From Flavobacterium sp. (GTDB lineage Bacteria; Bacteroidota; Bacteroidia; Flavobacteriales; Flavobacteriaceae), in NCBI GenBank assembly GCA_027484725.1, contig JAIXSK010000039.1, positions 1-64,000 on the forward strand: a DNA stretch of 64,000 nt, written 5' to 3'. The notes under the pieces are model-generated. The model was given only the letters and a program-made list of their open reading frames with translations. It did no database searches and had not been told where the DNA came from. Position numbers and translations under genes: made by a program. This document shows, in pieces, positions 7,445 through 15,141 of this stretch (the first letter of the stretch is position 1; each line of letters opens with the position of its first letter).

Positions 7445-8470
7445 CTAAATTTCTAAATAATTGCCGTTTGTGATGCTGCTGATGATGGCATCAACATTTT
7501 CTTTATATGATTTAGAGAAAGGAAGTTTCGTTGTTGTGTTCTTTATGTAACAAACGGAATTGCCTGTATGAATTCTTGAAACATAGTCAATATTGACAAT
7601 GTAACTGTTGTGAATACGAACAAAAGGAGTTGAAAGAACATTTTCAAAATGCTTCAAAGTTTTGAAAGCCGTAATCATTTCACCGTTGAATAAGTGTATA
7701 TCTGTTGAATTGTTATCTGCTTGTAAATAACAAATGTCTTTGGCTTCAATAAAACGATAATCACCATAAGATTTGACACATATAATCAGTGGCTTTTCTT
7801 CTTTAACTATTTCAGCAATAACCGGTTTGTTTAAAATTGCTTGTTCTTCTGTTTCAACCGGAAGGCTTTCTGCTGTTTGCGCCTGTTGCGAATCATCAAC
7901 CACAACTAATTGTTCGGCAGGTTCAGTCAATTCATTTGATTCATGATCCTCAGTAGATTCTGAAGCTTCAGCTTGAACTAGTTCGTGAGACACTTGAATT
8001 TGTTGTATTTCTGATGGTTCAACAACAGGATTTTGCATGACTGGCTCAACAAACGGTTTTATGGGCAAAACCGAAGGAAATGGACTAGCCCCTTCATTGT
8101 TTTTCTCAAACTTAAGAATGGTTTTGATTAAATCACTCCCGGTAAAAGGCTTTGGAAGATAATCAAAAGCGCCGTACTGAAGCGCTTGAAGAGCCATTTG
8201 AGAATTTTGAGTAGTGATGATGATTTTGGGTAAAACCTTTAAAAACCGATGCAACTCATTGATTAATCCAAATGAAAGCCCGCTGTTGATGTCTCTGGGG
8301 TCGACTTCTAAAAAAACAAAAGTAGGACGATATTCTAAAATTAAATTTAAGCCTTCTTGGTATGTTCCAGCAGACGCAATAAACTGAAGCTCTCTAAAAC
8401 GAGCCGCTACAGCCAACGTTTTTAGTGTGCTTTCTGAATTGTCGTCAATTATAATATAAGAATAACTCAT
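7445..8470 (-). CDS. LytTR-family regulator with an atypical receiver domain
   Basis: The product is 341 residues from the ATG at 8470; the frame extends to 8515 but the extra 15 residues do not fit a receiver N terminus. The receiver domain (about 1-120) keeps D9-D10 and the conserved Lys in YLPKPF. The expected phospho-acceptor position reads FLEVD, with E55 where Asp is usual, which suggests phosphorylation-independent activity. An acidic Glu/Gln-rich linker (about 125-230) joins it to a C-terminal LytTR DNA-binding domain (DICYLQADNNSTDI and FVRIHNSYIVNIDYV). No histidine kinase is adjacent. Its position 160 bases upstream of the repeat-peptide gene makes that gene a possible target. Confidence 0.88.
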   Translation of the reverse strand: MSYSYIIIDDNSESTLKTLAVAARFRELQFIASAGTYQEGLNLILEYRPTFVFLEVDPRDINSGLSFGLINELHRFLKVLPKIIITTQNSQMALQALQYGAFDYLPKPFTGSDLIKTILKFEKNNEGASPFPSVLPIKPFVEPVMQNPVVEPSEIQQIQVSHELVQAEASESTEDHESNELTEPAEQLVVVDDSQQAQTAESLPVETEEQAILNKPVIAEIVKEEKPLIICVKSYGDYRFIEAKDICYLQADNNSTDIHLFNGEMITAFKTLKHFENVLSTPFVRIHNSYIVNIDYVSRIHTGNSVCYIKNTTTKLPFSKSYKENVDAIISSITNGNYLEI

Positions 8471-8534
8471 TTGCTGTTTGCAATAAATACAGCACAGCAT
8501 TAGAATAGGAAACAAGTTAGTGTAGACGCTTGGG

Positions 8535-8570
8535 GCAGTCTTTTTAAGTTTAAGCTCTGTTTCAGACTGC
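8535..8570 (-). promoter_or_regulatory. 7-bp inverted repeat upstream of the LytTR regulator
   Basis: GCAGTCT (8535-8541) and AGACTGC (8564-8570) are perfectly complementary around a 22-base loop, 65-100 bases upstream of the LytTR start at 8470. This could be a leader hairpin or an operator. No clear TAnnTTTG element was found, so the promoter of this gene is not assigned. Confidence 0.35.
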
Positions 8571-8645
8571 GCTAAATTACATTTTTTGTAAAATGCTTTT
8601 TATGATTGTTGATAGAATTACTCAGATTGTTAACATTATTTTACC

Positions 8646-8675
8646 AAATGCAAAAAAACTCGTTAAACTGCATTT
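8646..8675 (+). promoter_or_regulatory. Inverted repeat AAATGCA/TGCATTT
   Basis: AAATGCA (8646-8652) and TGCATTT (8669-8675) are separated by 16 bases in the AT-rich gap before the gene at 8759. They could be operator half-sites or an RNA hairpin. The gap from 8571 to 8758 holds no convincing gene. Confidence 0.35.
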
Positions 8676-8712
8676 CGTCAATACTTTTAAACAAGTTTTT
8701 TTTGTTCTTACA

Positions 8713-8732
8713 TAAAATTATATATAATTTTA
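8713..8732 (+). promoter_or_regulatory. 20-bp perfect palindrome, candidate operator
   Basis: TAAAATTATATATAATTTTA is a perfect 20-bp palindrome whose right edge is 26 bases before the ATG at 8759. It overlaps the region where a promoter would lie, so it could be an autoregulatory site for the helix-turn-helix product downstream. AT-rich palindromes arise easily by chance in this genome, so the assignment is tentative. Confidence 0.45.
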
Positions 8733-8758
8733 CACTAATTAAATTTTGATCATTAAAC

Positions 8759-9250
8759 ATGATAAATCTTGATTTTAAAAGTGTTCGTGAGATTCTTAAT
8801 GCATTTCAGGACGAAGAAAACTGCATCAAACATCTCGAATCGTTGCGCTGGACACCACATGTTATAAGCCCTTTTGATCCAGCTTCAAAAGTTTATAAAT
8901 GTCGCGGACATTTGTATAAATGCAAAAACAGTGGTAAATATTTTAACGCTAAGACCGGAACACTTTTCCACAATACTAAAGTAGAGCTCAGAAAATGGTA
9001 TGCGGCAATTTGGTTGATTACTGAAAAAAACAAATCCATTACTTCTGTTGAAATGGCCAAAGAATTAGAGCTTACTCAAAAAACTGCTTGGTATATGATC
9101 AAACGAATCAAAGAATATTATGCTTTGGCAACCCCAGAAAAAAAGAAAAAAGATAAAGCAGTTTTAAAAAAAGTTCCTGTAGAACAAAAATTTGTAGAAG
9201 AAAAACTAGATATGATTCAGTGGCTTCAACAATTGCAACAGCATAAATGA
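8759..9250 (+). CDS. Transposase-derived DNA-binding protein (IS1595/ISXO2 N-terminal region only)
   Basis: This 163-residue protein matches the N-terminal part of IS1595/ISXO2 transposases. A zinc-ribbon-like segment at about residues 30-62 (VYKCRGHLYKCKNSGKYFNAKTGTLF) is followed by the family-typical LRKWYAAIWLIT and a helix-turn-helix at about 95-120 (MAKELELTQKTAWYMIKRI). The DDE nuclease domain is absent, and the protein ends in a Lys-rich tail. The zinc ribbon is degraded: the first CxxC pair is missing and the second is incomplete. No terminal inverted repeats were seen. This looks like a domesticated DNA-binding domain. It overlaps the next gene by ATGA, indicating translational coupling. 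Confidence 0.8.
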   Translation: MINLDFKSVREILNAFQDEENCIKHLESLRWTPHVISPFDPASKVYKCRGHLYKCKNSGKYFNAKTGTLFHNTKVELRKWYAAIWLITEKNKSITSVEMAKELELTQKTAWYMIKRIKEYYALATPEKKKKDKAVLKKVPVEQKFVEEKLDMIQWLQQLQQHK

Positions 9251-10188
9251 AATCAAACAAAAAAAATAAAGTTAAATTTGGCTCGTTAAAATCTCCACTG
9301 AAAATAAAGGGGTTACCGCCAATTTATTGCTTTATTTGTGACAAAAACAAACGTGTAATTGAAATTAATTCTCTACAAAAAGCTTTGGGTTATGAAGGTA
9401 AATCTGAACATTGGTTATTGAACTTTTTAATAACAATGTCAAAGTTTATCGAAATTCCTGAAAAGATTCTACAAGCTTATAATCATCCTAAAATAATTGA
9501 AATTAATCCTCAAAAATCAGACGCGTCAAATCTTTCTGTAATAAATCATCAAATTTGTCAAACAAGTCTAGAACTCATCGTTAAAGCAAAAAACGAAGGA
9601 TTGCTGCGGGCAAGCCAAATGAAATATGCAAAAAATGCGGACGAAATTTTAAATCAAACAAAAGCTATTGGTCTAAAAAAAATAATCAATGAAGCCACCG
9701 GATTTTATCATTTAAAAAATCGAAACAAACTTCTAATACAACAATTTTTGTTAAAAAGGGAAGCAAACACTTCTTTTCTTTGGATAGAACATTTGCCCAA
9801 TCGGTTTTTTAAAAAGCTATTGAAACTAGAAAACCTTACTTGGTCTAATTTAGAACATCAACCCGATAAATTAGTCGACAAACTCTTTGATATTTTCTTG
9901 GTTCACATTCCCGAAGAATTGGGCCAACAAATAGAGTCACAAAAACCCAAAAGAATTTATAGAAGAAAATACGAAAACTCAAAAAGTCAAATATTTCCGG
10001 AATTAGAGGCCTACTTAAACAACATCATCTTACTCATTGACCAATCTGCTGAAGATGTATTCATTTTTAATCAACTATTCAACAGAGCCTATCCGGCAAA
10101 AACAGAATTAAAAAAGCCGAATATCCGCAATAATAACCCTACCCGTTTGAGTAGTTTTAACGAAGTTCTTAAAAAAATCATCCAATAA
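9247..10188 (+). CDS. P63C-domain-like protein
   Basis: This 313-residue protein resembles the P63C family known from phages, plasmids and accessory regions. The N-terminal part has the expected opening (FGSLKSPLKIKGLPPIYCFI, then SLQKALGY), a central LELIVKAKNEGLL region and INEATGFYHL. The C-terminal half carries the P63C-type WIEHLPNRFFKKLLKLENLTW, RIYRRKY and a final acidic segment ending RAYP. The molecular function of the family is not established. Its first codon overlaps the stop of the transposase-derived gene, and a terminator follows, so the two form a compact operon. A regulatory or DNA-maintenance role is possible but unproven. Confidence 0.75.
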   Translation: MKSNKKNKVKFGSLKSPLKIKGLPPIYCFICDKNKRVIEINSLQKALGYEGKSEHWLLNFLITMSKFIEIPEKILQAYNHPKIIEINPQKSDASNLSVINHQICQTSLELIVKAKNEGLLRASQMKYAKNADEILNQTKAIGLKKIINEATGFYHLKNRNKLLIQQFLLKREANTSFLWIEHLPNRFFKKLLKLENLTWSNLEHQPDKLVDKLFDIFLVHIPEELGQQIESQKPKRIYRRKYENSKSQIFPELEAYLNNIILLIDQSAEDVFIFNQLFNRAYPAKTELKKPNIRNNNPTRLSSFNEVLKKIIQ

Positions 10189-10189
10189 A

Positions 10190-10212
10190 AAAGCCCGCTT
10201 TAAACGGGCTTT
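10190..10212 (+). terminator. Terminator after the P63C gene (bidirectional)
   Basis: AAAGCCCG (10190-10197) pairs with CGGGCTTT (10205-10212) around a 7-base loop, immediately after the stop at 10188. The A-tract on the left allows it to serve the convergent glyS gene as well. Confidence 0.8.
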
Positions 10213-10232
10213 ATGACTTATTTAGAAGAAAA

Positions 10233-11777
10233 CTACACTGTCTTTAAGAGCCAAGTTCTCATAGAAACTTCTTGATCAATAATGGTTCTTAAATCAGTTA
10301 TTTTTACGCGATCTTGTTTCATGGAATCACGATGACGAATGGTTACTGTAGCATCTTCTAGCGATTGGTGATCTACCGTTATGCAAAAAGGCGTTCCCAA
10401 AGCGTCTTGACGACGATATCTTCTTCCAACAGCATCTTTTTCGTCGTAAGCAACTTTGAAATCCCATTTGAGGTCATCCATAATTTTCTGAGATAACTCA
10501 GGCAAACCGTCTTTTTTGATCAGTGGCAAAATAGCTGCTTTGGTGGGCGCTAAAACACTAGGCAAACGCAAAACAGTTCTGGTGGTTCCGTCTTCTAGAA
10601 CTTCCTCACACAATGAATTTGAGAAAACTGCCAAAAACATTCGGTCTAAACCTACAGAGGTTTCAACCACATAAGGCACATAGTTTGAATTGGTTTCAGG
10701 GTCAAAATACTGAAGCTTTTTTCCAGAATATTGCTCATGCGCTTTTAAATCAAAGTCTGTTCTTGAGTGAATTCCTTCTAATTCTTTAAATCCGAACGGG
10801 AAATTAAACTCAATATCAGCAGCTGCATTTGCGTAATGTGCTAATTTTTCGTGATCGTGAAAACGGTAGTTCTTTTCACCTAAACCTAAAGATAAATGCC
10901 ATTTTAAGCGTGTCTCTTTCCAGAATTCGTACCATTTTATCTCTTCCCCCGGACGAACAAAAAACTGCATTTCCATTTGCTCAAATTCGCGCATTCTAAA
11001 GATAAACTGACGCGCTACAATCTCATTTCTAAAAGCTTTACCCGTTTGGGCAATACCAAATGGAATCTTCATACGTCCGCTTTTTTGAACGTTCAAGAAA
11101 TTTACAAAAATTCCTTGAGCCGTTTCAGGACGCAAATACAAATCCATAGCATTCTCTGCAGAGGCACCCAGTTTGGTTCCGAACATCAAGTTAAATTGCT
11201 TTACATCGGTCCAATTTCTCGAACCGCTTTCAGGACAAGCAATTTCAAGTTCTTCAATCAAAGCTTTTACATCGTCTAAATCGCCACTATCTAGTGATTT
11301 AGCCATACGCTCAAGAATTGTTTTCTTTTTGGCCAAATATTCAACCACCCGTTGATTGGTAGTAATGAATTGCTGCTCGTCAAATGAATCTCCGAAACGT
11401 TCGCGGGCTTTGTCAATTTCTTTTTGCGCTTTTTGCTGCAATTTCTCTGCAAAATCTTCAATGAGAACATCGGCACGATAGCGCTTTTTGGAATCTTTAT
11501 TGTCAATAAGCGGGTCGTTGAAGGCATCCACGTGGCCTGAAGCCTTCCAAGTTGTGGGATGCATCAGAATTGCAGCATCAAGACCAACAATGTTGTCGTG
11601 CATTTGCACCATTGCTTTCCACCAATATTCGCGGATATTTTTTTTGAGTTCAACTCCGTTTTGAGCGTAGTCATACACGGCGCTCAATCCGTCGTAAATT
11701 TCGCTAGACGGAAAAATAAATCCGTACTCTTTTGCATGCGAAACTACATTTTTGAATAAATCTTCTTGTTTTGCCAT
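10233..11777 (-). CDS. glyS: Glycyl-tRNA synthetase, homodimeric type
   Basis: This class II synthetase joins glycine to tRNA-Gly in the cytoplasm. The 514-residue length and single-chain form match the alpha2 type rather than the glyQ/glyS tetramer. Recognisable segments are the N-terminal SSEIYDGLSAVYDYAQNG, class II motif 2 around FRNEIVARQFIFRMREFEQMEMQFF, motif 3 near TSVGLDRMFLAVF, and a C-terminal anticodon-binding domain starting about residue 400. The ATG at 11777 is chosen over the frame opening at 11804 because MAKQEDLFKNVV fits the family start. It is convergent with the P63C gene and divergent from comF. Confidence 0.95.
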   Translation of the reverse strand: MAKQEDLFKNVVSHAKEYGFIFPSSEIYDGLSAVYDYAQNGVELKKNIREYWWKAMVQMHDNIVGLDAAILMHPTTWKASGHVDAFNDPLIDNKDSKKRYRADVLIEDFAEKLQQKAQKEIDKARERFGDSFDEQQFITTNQRVVEYLAKKKTILERMAKSLDSGDLDDVKALIEELEIACPESGSRNWTDVKQFNLMFGTKLGASAENAMDLYLRPETAQGIFVNFLNVQKSGRMKIPFGIAQTGKAFRNEIVARQFIFRMREFEQMEMQFFVRPGEEIKWYEFWKETRLKWHLSLGLGEKNYRFHDHEKLAHYANAAADIEFNFPFGFKELEGIHSRTDFDLKAHEQYSGKKLQYFDPETNSNYVPYVVETSVGLDRMFLAVFSNSLCEEVLEDGTTRTVLRLPSVLAPTKAAILPLIKKDGLPELSQKIMDDLKWDFKVAYDEKDAVGRRYRRQDALGTPFCITVDHQSLEDATVTIRHRDSMKQDRVKITDLRTIIDQEVSMRTWLLKTV

Positions 11778-11872
11778 AGTGCTGCAAAAATATAAAAAGT
11801 GCATTAAAAACAGCGCTATAAAGGCTTATCTGACATATTTTTTTTACTTTTAAATCTATAAACGCCATACAC

Positions 11873-12556
11873 ATGTTTCAAAACCTATTAAACCTTTTCT
11901 TTCCCGAGGTCTGCTTGGGTTGTAGCCGCCTTCTTTTGTCAGGCGAAAAAACCATCTGTACTGCTTGTCGTCACGAGCTTCCACAAACTTTACATCATTT
12001 AAATCCAAACAACGAAGCCTTTAAAAAATTCTACGGAAAAGTGGCTGTTGAACATGTTTCAACTTTTGCTTATTTTGAAAAAAAAGGATTAATGCAATCA
12101 ATGATTCACGCCCTAAAATATCAAGATATGGATGAAGTCGGAAGTTTATTAGGCCATTGGTATGCACATGATTTAAAAAAACTGCCCATTATTAACGAAA
12201 TAGATTTGATTATTCCGGTTCCGCTGCATCCAAGAAAAATGCAAGAACGCGGCTACAATCAAGTGAGTCGTTTTGGTCGAAGTTTGTCAGAGGAACTAAA
12301 AATTCCGCTCAACGAAACACTATTGGTTCGAAATGTATACTCAAAAACACAAACCAAGAAAAATTTGCTGAGCAGAACTGAAGTGCAAAACAAAAATATT
12401 TTTGATGTTACAGAAACCCAAAACCAACAAGGCAAACACATTCTTCTTATTGATGATGTACTTACCACCGGCTCTACTTTAGAGGCTTGTTGTCAGGCTT
12501 TGCTTAAAATTCCAAATGTAAAAATAAGCATTGTTTGTATGGCAATGACAAAATAA
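11873..12556 (+). CDS. comF: ComF-family phosphoribosyltransferase-like protein
   Basis: The 227-residue product has an N-terminal four-Cys zinc site (C14, C17, C29 and C32) and a C-terminal type I phosphoribosyltransferase fold with the PRPP loop ILLIDDVLTTGST near residues 190-202. The conserved VPLHPRKMQERGYNQ stretch lies around residues 119-133. ComF proteins act in natural DNA uptake, probably on the cytoplasmic side. No other competence gene is adjacent, so the role here is taken from the family. Confidence 0.88.
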   Translation: MFQNLLNLFFPEVCLGCSRLLLSGEKTICTACRHELPQTLHHLNPNNEAFKKFYGKVAVEHVSTFAYFEKKGLMQSMIHALKYQDMDEVGSLLGHWYAHDLKKLPIINEIDLIIPVPLHPRKMQERGYNQVSRFGRSLSEELKIPLNETLLVRNVYSKTQTKKNLLSRTEVQNKNIFDVTETQNQQGKHILLIDDVLTTGSTLEACCQALLKIPNVKISIVCMAMTK

Positions 12557-12682
12557 AATTGTGTAATTAAATACTATTATAAAATTATATGCTGATTTTT
12601 AGTAATTTAAAATTCATTTTGAAACAAATTTCAGATTGTCTTTTTCTGAATATTTTAATTTTAAAAAACTAGAATATAATTG

Positions 12683-12690
12683 TTACTTTG
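12683..12690 (+). promoter_or_regulatory. -7 promoter element before the Ig-like lipoprotein gene
   Basis: TTACTTTG ends 21 bases before the GTG start at 12712 and resembles the Bacteroidota -7 consensus TAnnTTTG with one deviation. The preceding gap (12557-12682) is very AT-rich and otherwise featureless. Confidence 0.45.
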
Positions 12691-12711
12691 CGTCCATAAA
12701 CAATCTGTTTT

Positions 12712-14328
12712 GTGAAAAAGAGCATTCTTTTATCGTTGTTAATCATTGGCCTGATGTCTGTCAATTGTGCCAAGCGAGGAACCATTACCGGAGGTGACAA
12801 AGACACATTGGCTCCAGTACTTAAAGTTAGTTTACCCAAAAATTACACCACCCATTTTAAAGACAAAATTATTAAGTTGACGTTTGACGAGTTTGTCAAA
12901 CTTAAAGACATCAACAAACAACTAATCATATCGCCACCGCTTGAAAAATCACCTAGAATTCTTCCGCTTAATGCCAGTAAAACGGTTTCGGTTGAGTTTT
13001 TAGAAGATTTACAGCCCAACACAACCTACAACCTCAACTTTGGACAAAGCATTCAAGACTTTAACGAAGCGAATCCATATAAAAATTTTAAATATGTGTT
13101 TTCTACGGGAGCATACATTGACTCGCTGAGTGTTTCCGGAACGGTCCGTGATGCGCTTTCTAAACAAAAAGATAAAGATTTAAGCATCTTGCTTTATGAA
13201 GTAGACGAAAAGTATCAAGATTCGTTGGTTTACAAACAAAATCCACGCTACATTACAACTTCTGCTGATACTTCGGGCGTTTTTAATATTGAAAATGTCA
13301 AAGCCGGAAAATATATGCTAATTGGGCTCAAAGATGAAAATCAAAACCATCGCTTTGATCCAAAGTCGGATAAAATTGGATTTTTGAATACTCCTATTGG
13401 TTTGCCCTCTAATGAAGTTTTTAGTTTGCGGCTTTTTAAAGAAACAGCACCTTTTAAAGCCTTTAAACCAATTCAAAACTCAGGAGTATCAGCTTTTATA
13501 GGCTATGATGGAAACCCGAAAGGTCTGCAAGTTCAACTCAAAAAAAACAAAGAGATTTACCCACACAAAATCAGCCAAATAAACGGAAAAGATTCGCTTC
13601 AACTTTGGTTTAAACCTATTAAGCTTCAAAAATCTGAAGTTGATTCGCTTGAAATTGACCTGAACAACGGAAATTACAAACAAAGTTTCACTTTCAAAAT
13701 AAGAAACCAAAAAAGTGATTCATTAAGAATTAGTCCGGTTCAAGCCAAGATTTTGGGTTTAAATGAAAATATTTCGCTCAATAGCAACTTGCCTTTGTCT
13801 AAAATAAATGAACAAAAAATAAAAATCACAGCAAAAGACACTACTGTAGCGCTCCCATTTGAGATAATTTATGATGAAATGAATTTAAACGTACAATTCA
13901 AATTCAAAAAAGAGCCCCAGTCTAAATACAGTCTCAAAATTGCTCCGGAGGCGTTGTTGGATTTTTTTGATCACAGCAATAAAAAACCGTTGCTATATGA
14001 ATTTGAAACCAAAAATATTTCTGATTACGGAAATCTTAGATTGGATGTAGAAAATGTAAAACAATATCCGATTATAATTGAATTAACCGACAAAAACGGA
14101 GTGGTTCAATATGCGCAAATAGCGCTTCAGCCGGGCACCATTAATTTTGATTTGATCAAGCCTGATTTGTACACCCTTCGAATTATTATTGACGAGAATA
14201 AAAACGGTCAATGGGATACCGGAAATTATCTGCAGAAAATACAACCTGAAGAGGTAATTTACTTTCCAAAAAGTATTGATATTCGAGCCAATTGGGATGT
14301 GCAACAAACTTTTATTCTAAAACAATAA
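12712..14328 (+). CDS. Ig-like domain lipoprotein
   Basis: This 538-residue protein begins at a GTG codon, with no ATG positioned to give the same signal peptide. The signal ends near MSVNC with Cys19, so it is probably a lipoprotein. An SbsA-type Ig-like domain covers about residues 33-135 (LTFDEFVKLKDIN and LQPNTTYNLNFG). A second beta-rich region (SVSGTVRDALSKQKD, then GKYMLIGLKDENQNHRFD) resembles carboxypeptidase-regulatory-like folds, and the C terminus has a similar DENKNGQWDTGN motif. Such proteins are common cell-surface lipoproteins in the phylum, with no defined enzymatic role. Its last 17 bases overlap the convergent amidase gene. Confidence 0.8.
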   Translation: MKKSILLSLLIIGLMSVNCAKRGTITGGDKDTLAPVLKVSLPKNYTTHFKDKIIKLTFDEFVKLKDINKQLIISPPLEKSPRILPLNASKTVSVEFLEDLQPNTTYNLNFGQSIQDFNEANPYKNFKYVFSTGAYIDSLSVSGTVRDALSKQKDKDLSILLYEVDEKYQDSLVYKQNPRYITTSADTSGVFNIENVKAGKYMLIGLKDENQNHRFDPKSDKIGFLNTPIGLPSNEVFSLRLFKETAPFKAFKPIQNSGVSAFIGYDGNPKGLQVQLKKNKEIYPHKISQINGKDSLQLWFKPIKLQKSEVDSLEIDLNNGNYKQSFTFKIRNQKSDSLRISPVQAKILGLNENISLNSNLPLSKINEQKIKITAKDTTVALPFEIIYDEMNLNVQFKFKKEPQSKYSLKIAPEALLDFFDHSNKKPLLYEFETKNISDYGNLRLDVENVKQYPIIIELTDKNGVVQYAQIALQPGTINFDLIKPDLYTLRIIIDENKNGQWDTGNYLQKIQPEEVIYFPKSIDIRANWDVQQTFILKQ

Positions 14329-15079
14329 ACGAGTCACGGTCGTCTAAAAAATTAAACTTTTGGCGAATATCTCTAAGTTGATCAAGGCACAATTCAACAG
14401 TGTAGACATCTTCTAATATTTGAGGGTCAAGAAGTTTTAATCCCAAAGCGTCTATTGCTTGTGAATGACCTACATAGCGGTGGTTGTTGGCGTCTTTACC
14501 CACTCTGTTAACTCCTAACACATAAGATTGGTTTTCGATGGCTCTGGCAATCAATAATGCATCCCAAGCAGCTATTCGTACCTCGGGCCAATTGGCTACA
14601 TATAACAAAAGATCATAATCGTCTGTGTTGCGCGAAAAAACAGGAAAGCGCAAATCATAACAAATAAGGGGGCAAATTCTGAAGCCCTTGTATGTAACAA
14701 TCAGCTTCTCTCTTCCGGCGGTGTATACTTTGTCTTCTCCGGCCAATGAAAACAAATGTCGCTTGTCATATGATTGCCATGTTCCATCTGGCTTTACAAA
14801 CAAAAATCTGTTATAATAGTTAGTGTTTTCACGCACAGCTATGCTTCCGGCTATTGCAGCATTTTTAGCTACTGATAAACTTTGCATCCACAAAAGCGTT
14901 TCTCCGGGAAAATCTTCGGCTGTTTCTTTGGGATTCATTGTAAATCCGGTTGTAAACATCTCAGGCAAAACAATCAAATCAACCAAAACGTCTATGTTAT
15001 TGATTTTTTCTTGAAGCAATTGACGATTGGCAGATGGATTTTCCCATACCAAAGAAGTTTGAACTAAAGTTACTTTCAT
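14312..15079 (-). CDS. Nitrilase-superfamily amidohydrolase (omega-amidase type)
   Basis: The 255-residue enzyme has the Glu-Lys-Cys triad of carbon-nitrogen hydrolases: Glu in LPEMFTTGF, Lys in YDKRHLF and Cys in LICYDLRFPVF. The length and the segment SIAVRENTNYYNRFLFV match omega-amidase or YafV-type enzymes, which hydrolyse alpha-keto acid amides such as 2-oxoglutaramate. The substrate is inferred from the family. ATG 15079 is preferred to the frame opening at 15103, which lies inside the terminator of the sdh operon. The 3' end overlaps the convergent lipoprotein gene. Confidence 0.87.
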   Translation of the reverse strand: MKVTLVQTSLVWENPSANRQLLQEKINNIDVLVDLIVLPEMFTTGFTMNPKETAEDFPGETLLWMQSLSVAKNAAIAGSIAVRENTNYYNRFLFVKPDGTWQSYDKRHLFSLAGEDKVYTAGREKLIVTYKGFRICPLICYDLRFPVFSRNTDDYDLLLYVANWPEVRIAAWDALLIARAIENQSYVLGVNRVGKDANNHRYVGHSQAIDALGLKLLDPQILEDVYTVELCLDQLRDIRQKFNFLDDRDSFIVLE

Positions 15080-15094
15080 AGAGATAAAAATAAA

Positions 15095-15120
15095 AAATCC
15101 CAACTAAAAAGCCGGGATTT
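15095..15120 (-). terminator. Terminator of the sdhCAB operon
   Basis: AAATCCC (15095-15101) pairs with GGGATTT (15114-15120), about 20 bases beyond the sdhB stop on the minus strand. The A-rich plus-strand flank gives the U-tract. Confidence 0.7.
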
Positions 15121-15141
15121 CATGTTATTTAAAATGAGTCG

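Noticed and set aside
8759..9250. Active IS1595-family insertion sequence
   Set aside because: There is no DDE domain, no terminal inverted repeats or target duplication were seen, and the gene is coupled to an unrelated P63C-like gene.
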